From positions 1 to 64,000 of the forward strand of contig JABDKG010000087.1 in assembly GCA_013002305.1 (NCBI GenBank): a stretch of DNA of 64,000 nt, in the 5' to 3' direction. A program made the position numbers and the translations under genes. A model generated the notes under the pieces. That model was not told the DNA's origin. It searched no databases and saw only the letters and a list, made by a program, of their open reading frames with translations. Origin of the DNA: Hellea sp. Its GTDB lineage: Bacteria > Pseudomonadota > Alphaproteobacteria > Caulobacterales > Maricaulaceae. Shown in pieces: positions 45,911 through 55,277 of the stretch. The stretch's first letter is position 1, and each line of letters opens with the position of its first letter.

Positions 45911-48484
45911 ATGGTCCTATCCAATTCCAAAAAGCGCTATTTAGCACTTGCCGTCACAACATCACTTTTTGCGATGAGCGCGCCCGCTTACGCGCAACTT
46001 GACGAGATCATTGTCACCGCCACCAAAAAAGAGGAAACGCTGCAAGACGTTTCAATGTCGATTGCGGCATTTGACGCCAGCGCCCTTGAAGATTACCGAA
46101 TTGAAGGCCTTGAAGACATCGCCCAATATACGCCGGGACTGTATACTTACCCTGCTGCCGCGAACTCAAACGGCCTTCGGATCAGCCTTCGCGGCGTTGG
46201 TACTTTTGACCCGCAGCTTGGCCTTGATAATAAAGTCGCAGTTTACACAGACGGAGTATATCTCGGTAAAGTCGTTGGACTGGCCTTTGACTCCCCAGAT
46301 TTAGCCCGTGTTGAGGTCCTTAAAGGACCACAAGGAACACTTTATGGCCGTAACGCAGTTGCCGGTGCCATCAATTTGATCTCTGCGCGTCCGGATCCAA
46401 CACAGACTTTAGCTAGCTTAGAAGGCGAATTTGGTAATTACGGGGCACTTGGCGTCAACGGTATGGTCAATATGCCGCTTGGGGACAAGGCTGCCATCCG
46501 CGTTTCTGCTCAGAATAACAGCCGGGACGGATGGGTGAAAAATCTCGGGGATGGCAATGACTTTGCCGGGTACACAAGATTCGGCGTTCGGGGCGCCATT
46601 GGCGTCGAGCTGTCAGACGATGCCTATTTTGAAGTCGCTGGTGATTACAATGATTCCACAAATGAGCCATATTTCTATCAGGCTTTTGATATCAATACGC
46701 CGACATCGCTATTTGCAAACGCTATTGTTGGCGCAACTGACGAGCGGATTGAAGAATATGACCCGACAGGGACTACTGGCGATGGCTATGCTATCAACAA
46801 AGGACTTAGCGCCAAGCTTGAATATGATTTCAATGAAAATCACCGGATGAAGTTACAGGGTGCTTGGCGTGGTCAAGACAGTGAACGTTATGTTCAGCTC
46901 AATCCGCAAGCAAACCCGCAAATCATCGAGGGCATTTTGAATGCCGACGTTAATCCAGCGCCCGGCCTTCAAAGCATCAACGGATTTGCATCAACGTCGA
47001 TCATTAATCTGCTCGCCTTCAACCCGAACGGGCCGCAAGTTCGAGCAGATTATGCTAACTTTATACCTAGGTCGCCGATTAACGGCTTATTTCAATCTCC
47101 GGATGGAGGCCGGTCACCAACAGTTGATGGTCACAGTCAATATAGCTTGGAAGCGACTTTCAATGGGGATTTTATGGATGGGGATCTCGAATATACCACA
47201 GGCCTGTTCTACTTTGATGAATCGACGGGCACTGGACAGAGCCCAGGGAATTTTGGTGACGCGCAGGACTATCTCGATATCCTAGCGCCGGCCTTTGGTT
47301 TTGCGGCCCCGGGTAATGGATGCGTGATCCTTTCTGGGCTACCGAACCTCCCGCCAGCTTTCCAAGCTAACTGCTCACTAGGTGGCGTCGCCTCACAAAG
47401 CGCCGCGCAGTCCGGCGTATTCGCGGGGATCTATGCAGGTTTGCTGGCAGATTCTTTGAGCCAAGTCCGTCTCTCGACCGGCAATGTTCTTAATATTGAA
47501 ACTGAAGCTGTCGCAATCTACGGACAAGCGACTTACCATGTAAATGATGACATCCGGCTTATTGGCGGACTTCGTTACTCAGATGAGTCTAAAGACGGTT
47601 TCCAGCAGAACTTCTCACCGTTCTTTCGCGATACGACTGACCTGCTTGGCAACCCAATCTTACCGCAGTCCGGCTCACAGAGCTTTGATAGCCTTGATCC
47701 GCAAGCGATCATCGAATTTGATGCATCAGATGATATGATGTTCTATGCGAGCTATTCTGAAGCCTTCCGATCAGGCGGATTTAATGCAAGTGCCTCTCAG
47801 CTACCAGTAGGCGGAGCGACCGTTGGGCCAGATTTCTTGTTCGCGCCAGAGAATATCACGGCCTATGAAGTTGGCGTAAAGTATGCGACGTCCTCGGTTC
47901 AGTTTAACGCTGCAGGTTTTTATTATGACATTCCTGATCAGCAAGTAACGGTCAGTATTGACCCGGTAATATCTACCAAGCGTGCCATTGTGAACTCTCC
48001 TACCGAAATCGAAGGTTTCGAAGCTGACGGTCAAGTTGCTCTCACAGACAATCTGACGGCGCGCGGCGCGGTGACTTACGTTAAAGGCGATGTTGTACCG
48101 TTAATCTCACCAAACCCTGCCATCGCGCCGGTAACGCGTGACGGATTACAGGGCACGCCGAAATGGAGCTACAGTGCCTCTCTTAATTATGATGGTGACA
48201 TAGGAACAAATAAGCGCCTTTTTGGTAATGTGAATTACAGCCACAAAGACAGAGCCGAAACCACACCATTCCTATATTTGACCAATCAAAACTTGGTTAG
48301 CGCCCGGATCGGCATGGGATTTGATATGGAAGGCGGCGAAGCTTATATCGCGCTTTGGGGCAATAATCTGCTCGACGACAAATATACTGTTGATGCCCTG
48401 CCATTTGAAACCTTTGCAAAACAGGTCCATGTTTTCGGAACACCGCGCACATATGGCGTCACAGCAGGTTTCAAATATAAATAG
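45911..48484 (+). CDS. TonB-dependent outer-membrane receptor
   Basis: An 857-residue receptor for active uptake across the outer membrane. It has a cleavable signal peptide (cut after AYA, residue about 28), a TonB-box-like DEIIVTATKKEE, the plug domain (ALEDYRIEGLEDIAQYTPGL, VEVLKGPQGTLYGRNAVAG) and a beta-barrel ending in the aromatic/hydrophobic strand TYGVTAGFKYK. A GGGGAGA ribosome site precedes the ATG. It is of the kind that transports iron chelates, vitamin B12 or oligosaccharides; the substrate cannot be told from sequence. A 224-base AT-rich gap separates it from the oxygenase fusion, so joint transcription is uncertain. Confidence 0.93.
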   Translation: MVLSNSKKRYLALAVTTSLFAMSAPAYAQLDEIIVTATKKEETLQDVSMSIAAFDASALEDYRIEGLEDIAQYTPGLYTYPAAANSNGLRISLRGVGTFDPQLGLDNKVAVYTDGVYLGKVVGLAFDSPDLARVEVLKGPQGTLYGRNAVAGAINLISARPDPTQTLASLEGEFGNYGALGVNGMVNMPLGDKAAIRVSAQNNSRDGWVKNLGDGNDFAGYTRFGVRGAIGVELSDDAYFEVAGDYNDSTNEPYFYQAFDINTPTSLFANAIVGATDERIEEYDPTGTTGDGYAINKGLSAKLEYDFNENHRMKLQGAWRGQDSERYVQLNPQANPQIIEGILNADVNPAPGLQSINGFASTSIINLLAFNPNGPQVRADYANFIPRSPINGLFQSPDGGRSPTVDGHSQYSLEATFNGDFMDGDLEYTTGLFYFDESTGTGQSPGNFGDAQDYLDILAPAFGFAAPGNGCVILSGLPNLPPAFQANCSLGGVASQSAAQSGVFAGIYAGLLADSLSQVRLSTGNVLNIETEAVAIYGQATYHVNDDIRLIGGLRYSDESKDGFQQNFSPFFRDTTDLLGNPILPQSGSQSFDSLDPQAIIEFDASDDMMFYASYSEAFRSGGFNASASQLPVGGATVGPDFLFAPENITAYEVGVKYATSSVQFNAAGFYYDIPDQQVTVSIDPVISTKRAIVNSPTEIEGFEADGQVALTDNLTARGAVTYVKGDVVPLISPNPAIAPVTRDGLQGTPKWSYSASLNYDGDIGTNKRLFGNVNYSHKDRAETTPFLYLTNQNLVSARIGMGFDMEGGEAYIALWGNNLLDDKYTVDALPFETFAKQVHVFGTPRTYGVTAGFKYK

Positions 48485-48507
48485 TTGAAACTTTTAAACT
48501 ATCTAAT

Positions 48508-48534
48508 GGCTGCCAATCCGGCGGCCTTTTTTTT
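48508..48534 (+). terminator. Intrinsic terminator after the TonB-dependent receptor
   Basis: The stem GGCTGCC/GGCGGCC (48508-48514 with 48520-48526, one G-U pair), loop AATCC, followed by eight T. The rest of the gap to 48734 shows no convincing gene. Confidence 0.85.
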
Positions 48535-48734
48535 CGTTTACTCTAAAGAGCTGATTTTCGTGCTAGCGACTATCAGGTCACTCGATACAAATAAATTTTG
48601 CGCCAATATCTGCAAGCAATTGGTCAGCGATAGGACCAGGGCCATTGCCGGCAAACGCCATGATCCGGTTACAGGAGAGGGGACCAATCATTTTCTAATT
48701 ATTATTGTGCTTAATCCTGATAGGAAATTTGAAG

Positions 48735-49556
48735 TTACTCCGCAGCAAAACCGCACTGACGCTGTTCCATCGTGATTTGCTTAGTGAGTCGGGTCGCATT
48801 TTGAGCATAGGCTTCGGTGACGGTTCCTTGATTGACATTTTTACCTCGCAAGGGGCTCACGTCAGAGCAAAGGTGAAATACGAGAGCTGAGTCTGACTTC
48901 TCTTTGCCGGCTTTAGGGGCGATCCAGTAAACCACGTCTTGACCGCCGGTTGCAGCAGCAACGAGCTCTGAATCCTCAGCAATTTCCTGAGCTTGAGCAG
49001 CAACTTCAGGCGAACAAGCTGTTGTTGGTTCATTGGCTTTAATTTGTTCAGCACACGCGTTCATATCTTCCGTGTACTGCTCAGTTGATGGCGGACTGAA
49101 ATCTATACCTATTACAGTGGCGAGCGCTGCTAAGGCCACACCAACACCGCCTGCAATTTTTTTGGTCCGAGGATCCATGTCCTTGTCTAGGAATATCAAA
49201 GCAAGGAGAGGGAGGAAGGCGATGATTGTAATAATTGCGCCCAGCTGATTTTGGACAAAAAACTTGAATTTTTCTTCTCTACTAGCGGGATCATGCTTAT
49301 TTGAAGCTTTCCACATCAAGCTGCCGGCTATTGCGAACACGGCAATGACAACAAGTAAGCCGATCAAGAGGGCAAGATTGCCTTCATCGAACTTGTTTTT
49401 AAGGACCATAATAGCTGCAAAAATCTCAGTGCCAATTGCGACAACCCAAGACAGGATCGCAAAAATTCGCAGTTTTTTGGCTTTACCTTTTTGGTCCTGT
49501 GTCGCGGCCCAAGCTTTGGTGATATCTGTCTCAGCGGCTGGTTCTTTATCGGTCAT
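48735..49556 (-). CDS. Uncharacterised four-helix membrane protein
   Basis: I recognise no family for this 273-residue protein. An acidic N-terminus and a basic patch (KGKAKKLR) precede four hydrophobic helices (about 29-50, 60-82, 105-125 and 132-152). A C-terminal region of about 120 residues contains four cysteines and an Ala/Glu-rich middle, and ends MEQRQCGFAAE; by the positive-inside rule this tail is probably cytoplasmic, but the topology is uncertain. It is alone between the TonB receptor terminator and the MBL hydrolase operon. A 213-base AT-rich gap upstream holds two short hairpins without T-runs. Confidence 0.6.
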   Translation of the reverse strand: MTDKEPAAETDITKAWAATQDQKGKAKKLRIFAILSWVVAIGTEIFAAIMVLKNKFDEGNLALLIGLLVVIAVFAIAGSLMWKASNKHDPASREEKFKFFVQNQLGAIITIIAFLPLLALIFLDKDMDPRTKKIAGGVGVALAALATVIGIDFSPPSTEQYTEDMNACAEQIKANEPTTACSPEVAAQAQEIAEDSELVAAATGGQDVVYWIAPKAGKEKSDSALVFHLCSDVSPLRGKNVNQGTVTEAYAQNATRLTKQITMEQRQCGFAAE

Positions 49557-49769
49557 GATTATGTTCCCAAATTGATTCTCGGGTCTTTTAGCAGGTTCTC
49601 ATCGATTTTGACAGTGACCCAAGGTTCTTACTTACAAAATCACTTAGGGGAGACTTGCTACTTAGGAACTATACACGAAATTGAAGGTCAGTTCACCTTT
49701 ATTGAACTATTCGCATAATGTTTATTATGAGAAGTAATGAAATCACGATATCTATCTATATTACTGTAT

Positions 49770-50588
49770 TTATGCAGTTATTTGCATTCCGTCAAATCCC
49801 GCGCAATGTTGTCCCGGTAGCTCATCACACAAAGTTTGGTAATCCATATCGATGTGAAGATTGGTCAAGATACCTTGCTTAGCGGCTGATCCGGCGATCC
49901 ATTTCATAGCACGATCGGCGTGAGCGTGGGTTGGATGTTCATTGTAGCGCAACGCGTCGATCACCCAAGCGTCGACACCGCTGAGTTTTTTCACAATTTT
50001 GTCCGAAACACCCCAGACATCAGGCGTGTAAGCGATCTTGTCATTGAATAGAAATCCGCCTGAGGCAGTTGGGCCGTGGGATACAGATAAGAACTCTGCT
50101 TTGATCACGCCGCCTGGGCCGTCTATTCTAACGGTTTCGCCGTCACTTAGTAAAGGTTGGAGGTCGAGGATTGGCGGATGGACGCGGCCTTCTGGTTTTT
50201 CAAACAAGTAGGAAAATCGATCGACCACATGGGGTTTTGTATGGGCGTCCATATAGGTCGGAATGCGTTGACCCATGCGATATGCCAGCGCCCGGACGTC
50301 ATCAATGCCGTGGGTTTGATCTGCGTGCTCATGCGTAAACAGAAGCGCGTCCAGGCGCTTTGTGGCCGTTTTTAGGAGCTGCTCGCGCAAATCCGGCGAT
50401 GTATCCACCAATATCATTGTGCGTTCTTTTTGAGGCGGTTCAGCCTCCCCTTTCCACTGCTCCAGAAGCACAGAGCAGCGTGTTCTCCGGTTTTTAGGCT
50501 CTTGCGGATCACAAACGCCCCAATCGCCGCCTATTCGCGGTACACCGCCAGATGAACCGCAGCCCAATATCGTCATGCGGAGCGTCAT
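49770..50588 (-). CDS. MBL-fold metallo-hydrolase (PhnP-like)
   Basis: A 272-residue metallo-beta-lactamase-fold enzyme. The metal motif reads THEHADQTHG (His86, His88, Asp90), with Gln where many MBL proteins have His after Asp, and His93 close by; this is usual for the PhnP/lipoyltransferase-associated subgroup. N-terminal ILGCGSSGGVPRIGG and the later SVSHGPTASGG are typical. PhnP itself is a cyclic phosphodiesterase; this substrate is unknown. Its start overlaps the tatD stop by 4 bases (ATGA). Confidence 0.88.
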   Translation of the reverse strand: MTLRMTILGCGSSGGVPRIGGDWGVCDPQEPKNRRTRCSVLLEQWKGEAEPPQKERTMILVDTSPDLREQLLKTATKRLDALLFTHEHADQTHGIDDVRALAYRMGQRIPTYMDAHTKPHVVDRFSYLFEKPEGRVHPPILDLQPLLSDGETVRIDGPGGVIKAEFLSVSHGPTASGGFLFNDKIAYTPDVWGVSDKIVKKLSGVDAWVIDALRYNEHPTHAHADRAMKWIAGSAAKQGILTNLHIDMDYQTLCDELPGQHCAGFDGMQITA

Positions 50589-51367
50589 GCCGGCCGCTTA
50601 GCCTTGTCAAAGAAAATATAAAAGGCGTCTGTGGTCTTCTGCGCAGTCTCTTCTATAGTCCAGCCGCGTATTTCAGCAAGTTTCTCAGCTACCAAAGGCA
50701 CCATAGAGGGCTCACAGCGGCGCCCGCGATGCGGTACCGGCGCAAGGTAAGGACAATCCGTTTCAATCATAATCCGGTCTTCCGGCAGCCAGGACGCTAT
50801 ATCCCGGACTTCATGAGCATTTTTGAACGTGATGATGCCTGACATGGAGAAATAACAGCCCAGTTCAGCGGCCGTGCGCGCTAATTTTTCACCTGAAGTG
50901 TAGCAATGGAGAAGCGCTTTAAATTCGCCTTTTTTCATTTCTCTGGTAAGAATCTCGGCCATTTCGATATCGGCATTGCGCGAATGAATGATTAGCGGCA
51001 AACCGCTTTCCCTAACAGCCTCAATGTGAGCCTGAAAATTATGGAGCTGCGGTGTGCGGTCGGAGAAATTATAGTGAAAGTCGAGGCCTGTTTCGCCAAT
51101 CCCAATTACTTTGGGGTGATCCGTATGAGCCAACAGATCGGCGGCCGTGATGTCGGGATTATCTTTGGCATCATGCGGATGAGTTCCAACGCTAGCCCAC
51201 AAATTGTCTCGCCCCTCACACACTTTAATCGTAGCACTTACGTCTTTGATATTACAGCATATATTTAACATCGCCGAGACATTGGCCGCTTCGGCGCGTT
51301 CAAATATCTGCGGTAACTCGCCCGCAAATTTATCGCCGTGAAGATTAACGTGACTATCGACAAACAT
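50585..51367 (-). CDS. TatD-family metal-dependent hydrolase
   Basis: A 260-residue TIM-barrel deoxyribonuclease-like protein. Motifs seen are VDSHVNLH at the N-terminus, SVGTHPHDAKD, IGIGETGLDFHY, LIIHSRNAD, LLHCYTSG, and MIETDCPYLAP. The first metal motif, HxH in E. coli TatD, is HVN here, a variation I associate with alphaproteobacterial members. The role is probably 3'-5' DNA/RNA trimming or repair. It lies in the run tmk-holB-SRPBCC-tatD-MBL, a conserved grouping after holB. Confidence 0.9.
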   Translation of the reverse strand: MFVDSHVNLHGDKFAGELPQIFERAEAANVSAMLNICCNIKDVSATIKVCEGRDNLWASVGTHPHDAKDNPDITAADLLAHTDHPKVIGIGETGLDFHYNFSDRTPQLHNFQAHIEAVRESGLPLIIHSRNADIEMAEILTREMKKGEFKALLHCYTSGEKLARTAAELGCYFSMSGIITFKNAHEVRDIASWLPEDRIMIETDCPYLAPVPHRGRRCEPSMVPLVAEKLAEIRGWTIEETAQKTTDAFYIFFDKAKRPA

Positions 51368-51375
51368 ACCGCAGT

Positions 51376-52296
51376 CTATTTCACCGGAAAATTGATGTGC
51401 GTGATGAGGTCTTTAGGATCGGTTGAATGCGGGTCATTGGCATAGGTTTCAAACGGATGATAGCGCTTTATGCCCTTATACTCTTTGTTTCTAAGCATAT
51501 ACATGCCAGCCGTCCAGCCATTGCCCAGATGCTCATATGGGCCCGTGTGGGTTACGGTTAAAAGCCGCGTTGGTGTGTGCGTACCCGTGACAAATCCTTC
51601 GGGGATATCCTCTGGTAACTCATCAAAAGTTACAGCGGCGGTATAATCGACCACGCCTTTGACTATATCGAATTTGTGATAAATGCAGAATACGTTTTTC
51701 GTGACATCATTGCCTTGTCCCGTCCACTCTCCCAACGCGGTAAAATCTTCCGTCATGGCCGTTTCAATGTCATCTGTGCTGATCTTACGGCGAATACCGG
51801 CATAACGGGTTCCGGCATAATCGCGAACGCCGTCAAAACTCAGGCTTGAATGAACCTTTCCGTCTTCAGCGTAGTTTCTAAGCATTTTAAGACCGCGCTC
51901 ATAATCCATACCGATAAAAGCGACCATCATTTTCTTCATGAAGAACATGAAAAACGGCAGTGAACTATCCATATACCAGCTAAGCTTGGTGCCGCCATCG
52001 TTTGGCTCAACTTGCATCCAGGTTTTAGCTTCGGACTTCCAAGGCGCCAAGAACTTCAGATCAAATTCAACGCGTTGATTTTTATCTTCCGAGATGACTT
52101 CCAGCGTGCCGGTTCCGACGCGATTGCCTTCCCAGCGGTAAAATTTCCCGCCGTCTTTTACATCAACTTTGGCATCCGGATCCATGATCAACCAAGGTGA
52201 CCACGGTGTCCACTGACCAAGGTCAGAGACGATATCGTAAACCTTGGAAACGGGCGCATTGATTTGCGCGCTTCGGACAACATGAATTTTTGGCAT
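51376..52296 (-). CDS. SRPBCC (polyketide cyclase-like) plus GyrI-like domain protein
   Basis: A 306-residue protein. Residues 1-150 are a START/SRPBCC ligand-binding domain (INAPVSKVYDIVSDLGQWTPWSPWL, here in part as APVSKVYDIVSDLGQW). Residues about 160-306 resemble the GyrI-like small-molecule-binding domain (TRLLTVTHTGPYEHLGNGW). Such two-domain proteins bind small hydrophobic ligands, but no enzyme activity is assigned. It sits between holB (18-base gap) and tatD (8-base gap) on the same strand and is probably co-transcribed. Confidence 0.8.
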   Translation of the reverse strand: MPKIHVVRSAQINAPVSKVYDIVSDLGQWTPWSPWLIMDPDAKVDVKDGGKFYRWEGNRVGTGTLEVISEDKNQRVEFDLKFLAPWKSEAKTWMQVEPNDGGTKLSWYMDSSLPFFMFFMKKMMVAFIGMDYERGLKMLRNYAEDGKVHSSLSFDGVRDYAGTRYAGIRRKISTDDIETAMTEDFTALGEWTGQGNDVTKNVFCIYHKFDIVKGVVDYTAAVTFDELPEDIPEGFVTGTHTPTRLLTVTHTGPYEHLGNGWTAGMYMLRNKEYKGIKRYHPFETYANDPHSTDPKDLITHINFPVK

Positions 52297-52314
52297 GGGG
52301 ATCCCCTATAATAT

Positions 52315-53373
52315 TCAGGCTGACCTTATAGAGGATAACATCTCAATCATCACGGACTTTTTATCCATATTTAGGGCAGCTTCTCTATTTTGGAGATGAC
52401 AGGCTTTTTGCCAGAGCCTTTCCCAAACTTGCGGCAATTTCTCTATCGGAAGGGGTTTAAACGCCCCGTCCCATTGACCGGTTGTCGCAAACCGCGCTTG
52501 ATATTGCAGTATATCCTGCAATGCCTCCCAGAACAATGTGCGCTCAGTTCTGGCACCTATGGGCGCTAGACTTGCCGCCACTTTCTGATCAAAGACAGCG
52601 TCTGAGCTTGCTAGGCTAGCAATATACCGCGTTAACGGAGTAAGAACTTTATCGCTATTTTGGACCAATGAAACGGCTTTGCCAGGACCACCTCGGGAGA
52701 GCTTGACGGCGGCGTTTAAAATATTTTCGCTGATATCGCTATGCCGGGATTTTAACCACGGCAGCAGTTCTACTTCGGGAACCGGCCGCAGCTGAACATG
52801 CATGCAACGAGACCGGATTGTCGGCAACAAACGCCCCGGATTATTAGCTAACAGGATAATAATCGCTCGGTCGGGCGGCTCCTCAAGAGTTTTCAGGATA
52901 GCATTCTCGGCATTGCGGTTCATCTCGTCCATCGTATCGACCAGGCAAACCCGCCATCCATCCTCTGACGCTTTGCGCCTAAAAAATTCAGACAGTTCGC
53001 GCGTCTCCGCTACCGGAATCTCAGACCGGAGTTTCTTGGTTTTAAAATCATAAGAACGGCGCAAGAGGAAGAAATCGCCGTGACCAAGGCTTTCCACGCG
53101 TTGAGAGACCGGGTCATCGCGTGGAATATCAAGGCTGGTGCTCAAAAGTGACTGACCGCCCAAGAGCCGCCTGATCATTCGATACGCCAAGGTTGCTTTG
53201 CCGGTCCCGGGTGCCCCCGATATCAGCCAAGCATGGTGCAGATGCCCACTATTAAAACTATTGATAAACTTTTCTTCGGCTTGCTGGTGCCCAATGAGAT
53301 CGTAAGTCTCGCGAGGATGAGGACAGCCGGTTGCGCGGTCAGCCTCTGGAATATCTTTTGTTTCAGTCCGCAC
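52315..53373 (-). CDS. holB: DNA polymerase III delta' subunit
   Basis: A 352-residue clamp-loader subunit with AAA+ fold. It has LIGHQQAEEKFINSFNSG, Walker A GAPGTGKAT, the Walker B-like LVDTMDEMNRNAENAILKTL, and the SRC motif in RSRCMHVQLRP. Lack of the zinc-binding cysteines seen in E. coli is common in Alphaproteobacteria. Its start overlaps the tmk 3' end by 11 bases, the usual tmk-holB arrangement. Confidence 0.93.
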   Translation of the reverse strand: MRTETKDIPEADRATGCPHPRETYDLIGHQQAEEKFINSFNSGHLHHAWLISGAPGTGKATLAYRMIRRLLGGQSLLSTSLDIPRDDPVSQRVESLGHGDFFLLRRSYDFKTKKLRSEIPVAETRELSEFFRRKASEDGWRVCLVDTMDEMNRNAENAILKTLEEPPDRAIIILLANNPGRLLPTIRSRCMHVQLRPVPEVELLPWLKSRHSDISENILNAAVKLSRGGPGKAVSLVQNSDKVLTPLTRYIASLASSDAVFDQKVAASLAPIGARTERTLFWEALQDILQYQARFATTGQWDGAFKPLPIEKLPQVWERLWQKACHLQNREAALNMDKKSVMIEMLSSIRSA

Positions 53374-54016
53374 GCGTAAGCTGAGCGGCTAATTCGGGGT
53401 ATTTCTGTGTAATTGCAAAGAGAATTTGTGTTTCAACTGACTCAATACTGGCATCTGCATTAATCGTATGTATTCTATCAGGATTATCGGAGGCAATTTT
53501 TTTAAACGCTTCTCTAAGCTCTTTATGAAATTCAATCGACTCTGCATCAAAGCGGGAGATCTTTTCACCTCTTGTCTCTACACGTTTCATGGCCATGACA
53601 GGATCCATATCAAACAAGATTGTGATGTCCGGTTCAAAATCATCGAAAACCGCTTTGTGAACAGCTTCGACGCGTTCTTTGCCCAGTCCGCGCGCGTGCC
53701 CTTGATAGGCCATCGAACTATCAGCAAACCGGTCACTAATAACCCATACACCACGTTCAATCGCGGGCTTGATAAGTTTCTCGACGTGATCAAGCCGCGC
53801 CGCATACATCAATAATAATTCGGTAAGACCGGACCAACGGTCCTGTGTTCCAGACAGTACAAGATCGCGAATAGCCTCGGCTCCAAAAGTTCCGCCCGGC
53901 TCTCGCGTCAATAGCGTTTCAATTCCAGCTTTGTTTAAGAATTTCGCCAAGCGATCAGCTTGCGTTGATTTTCCGGCGCCTTCGCCGCCCTCGAATGTAA
54001 TGAGTTTACCGTGCAT
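53363..54016 (-). CDS. tmk: Thymidylate kinase
   Basis: A 217-residue dTMP kinase supplying dTDP for DNA synthesis. The P-loop reads FEGGEGAGKSTQ, followed by the LTREPGGTFGAEAIRDL dTMP site, the DR motif in VISDRFADSSMAYQG and the LID region. Length is normal. It begins 1 base after the D-alanyl-D-alanine carboxypeptidase gene ends and overlaps holB. Confidence 0.96.
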   Translation of the reverse strand: MHGKLITFEGGEGAGKSTQADRLAKFLNKAGIETLLTREPGGTFGAEAIRDLVLSGTQDRWSGLTELLLMYAARLDHVEKLIKPAIERGVWVISDRFADSSMAYQGHARGLGKERVEAVHKAVFDDFEPDITILFDMDPVMAMKRVETRGEKISRFDAESIEFHKELREAFKKIASDNPDRIHTINADASIESVETQILFAITQKYPELAAQLTRAD

Positions 54017-54017
54017 T

Positions 54018-55175
54018 TTACCCTCGAATTAGACCGACCAACGAGCTGAGCGCGCGGCCAAATGCAGATTTTCTTTTGACCGTTTCTGCAGCATAGAGCG
54101 GAATTGTGGTTGTTGGAAGGTCGGGAGCGGTAATTACCAACTCGCCAAGTTGGTCACCCTCCATGATCGGCGCCGCATATTCAGTCTGTGTATTGACCGT
54201 CACCGTCATTCTCGGTCTTACCAATTTAGCCAGACCTACAACAATATCTTGATTGACGACCAATTCGACCTCTTTGGCTTGGCCCATATATATCGAAGCT
54301 TTTGTCACTGATTGCCCGGCTTCATAGAGTTGATAAGCTTTAAAATTATCAAAGGCGGCCTGCATCAGGCGCATGCCCTCATTACGTCGTTCGGTTTTGC
54401 TGTTCAGGCCGTTAAAAACGACGATCCGTCGTTGATCTCCGCGCTGGGCTGACGCAACCAGACCGTAACCAGACTCTTTCGTAAAACCGGTCTTAAGACC
54501 ATCGGCACCATCAAACCTTCCTAAAAGGGGATTTCTATTGCCTTGTTTAATCCCGTTCCATTCAAAGGACTTTTCGCTATACATTGGGTAAAATTCGCTA
54601 AACTCGCTAATCGTCCGCCGGGATAGTTTGGCAAGGTCGTACAGACTGATTTCGTGGCCCGGTTGGTCGAGGCCTGTGGCGTTTCGGAAGCTTGCAGATT
54701 CAAGCCCGATGTCTTGAGCATGGGCCGTCATCATTTCAGCAAAGGCCACTTCAGACCCAGCAATGCCTTCAGCCAGCACAATACAAGCATCATTGCCGGA
54801 TTGGACAATTACTCCGCGTAACAAATCCTCTATACGAACGGTTGAACCGAGCGCGAGAAACATAGTCGAACCGCCTGAATCCGCGCCGCCTTTACGCCAG
54901 GCGTTCTCACTGACCAAAAATTCAGTATCAAGCGTTAAGCCGCCATTGCGAAGCCGCTCGAACACAAGTTCTGCAGTCATGATCTTGGTCATTGACGCCG
55001 GCGCTACGGGGTCTCGCGCATCTTTCTCAAACAGTACAATTCCACTTTCATAATCCATAATAATGACATGGGGTGCCGGGGTATTGAAACCGATAGCATC
55101 ATTACTTTGTGGAAACGCAGATCCTAAAGGAAAAGAGAGGAGTATTACAAAAGAAATCCAACGAAAAAATAGCAC
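54018..55175 (-). CDS. D-alanyl-D-alanine carboxypeptidase (DacA/DacC class)
   Basis: A 385-residue class C low-molecular-mass penicillin-binding protein that trims the terminal D-Ala from peptidoglycan pentapeptides. It has a signal peptide (cut near SAFPQS), the active-site SMTK in APASMTKIMTAE, SGN in QSGNDACIV, and KTG in GLKTGFTKE. A C-terminal beta-domain (about 290-370) ends in a possible amphipathic membrane anchor. It is the first gene of the run dac-tmk-holB-SRPBCC-tatD-MBL. Confidence 0.94.
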   Translation of the reverse strand: MLFFRWISFVILLSFPLGSAFPQSNDAIGFNTPAPHVIIMDYESGIVLFEKDARDPVAPASMTKIMTAELVFERLRNGGLTLDTEFLVSENAWRKGGADSGGSTMFLALGSTVRIEDLLRGVIVQSGNDACIVLAEGIAGSEVAFAEMMTAHAQDIGLESASFRNATGLDQPGHEISLYDLAKLSRRTISEFSEFYPMYSEKSFEWNGIKQGNRNPLLGRFDGADGLKTGFTKESGYGLVASAQRGDQRRIVVFNGLNSKTERRNEGMRLMQAAFDNFKAYQLYEAGQSVTKASIYMGQAKEVELVVNQDIVVGLAKLVRPRMTVTVNTQTEYAAPIMEGDQLGELVITAPDLPTTTIPLYAAETVKRKSAFGRALSSLVGLIRG

Positions 55176-55210
55176 CGAACAACCTATTAAACCAAGCAGG
55201 TAAGAGAATC

Positions 55211-55235
55211 AAAAAAGCACGCTCAATGAGCGTGC
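55211..55235 (-). terminator. Intrinsic terminator after rlpA
   Basis: Minus-strand stem GCACGCTC/GAGCGTGC (55217-55224 with 55228-55235), 3-base loop, followed by six U. It separates rlpA from the downstream dac operon, which must therefore start from a promoter close to 55176-55210. Confidence 0.88.
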
Positions 55236-55277
55236 CAGTTTGTTTCCATAGCTTGCGCGTCCGGTAAAGGGGTTGTT

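Noticed and set aside
48485-48775. Possible small gene after the TonB-dependent receptor
   Set aside because: It begins at the receptor stop, runs through the intrinsic terminator and overlaps the 3' end of the opposite gene; no ribosome site or family pattern.
49690-49729. Two short inverted repeats (AGTTCA/TGAACT and CATAAT/ATTATG) between the MBL and four-helix genes
   Set aside because: The stems are only 6 bp, AT-rich and lack T-runs, so they are weak as terminators or operators.
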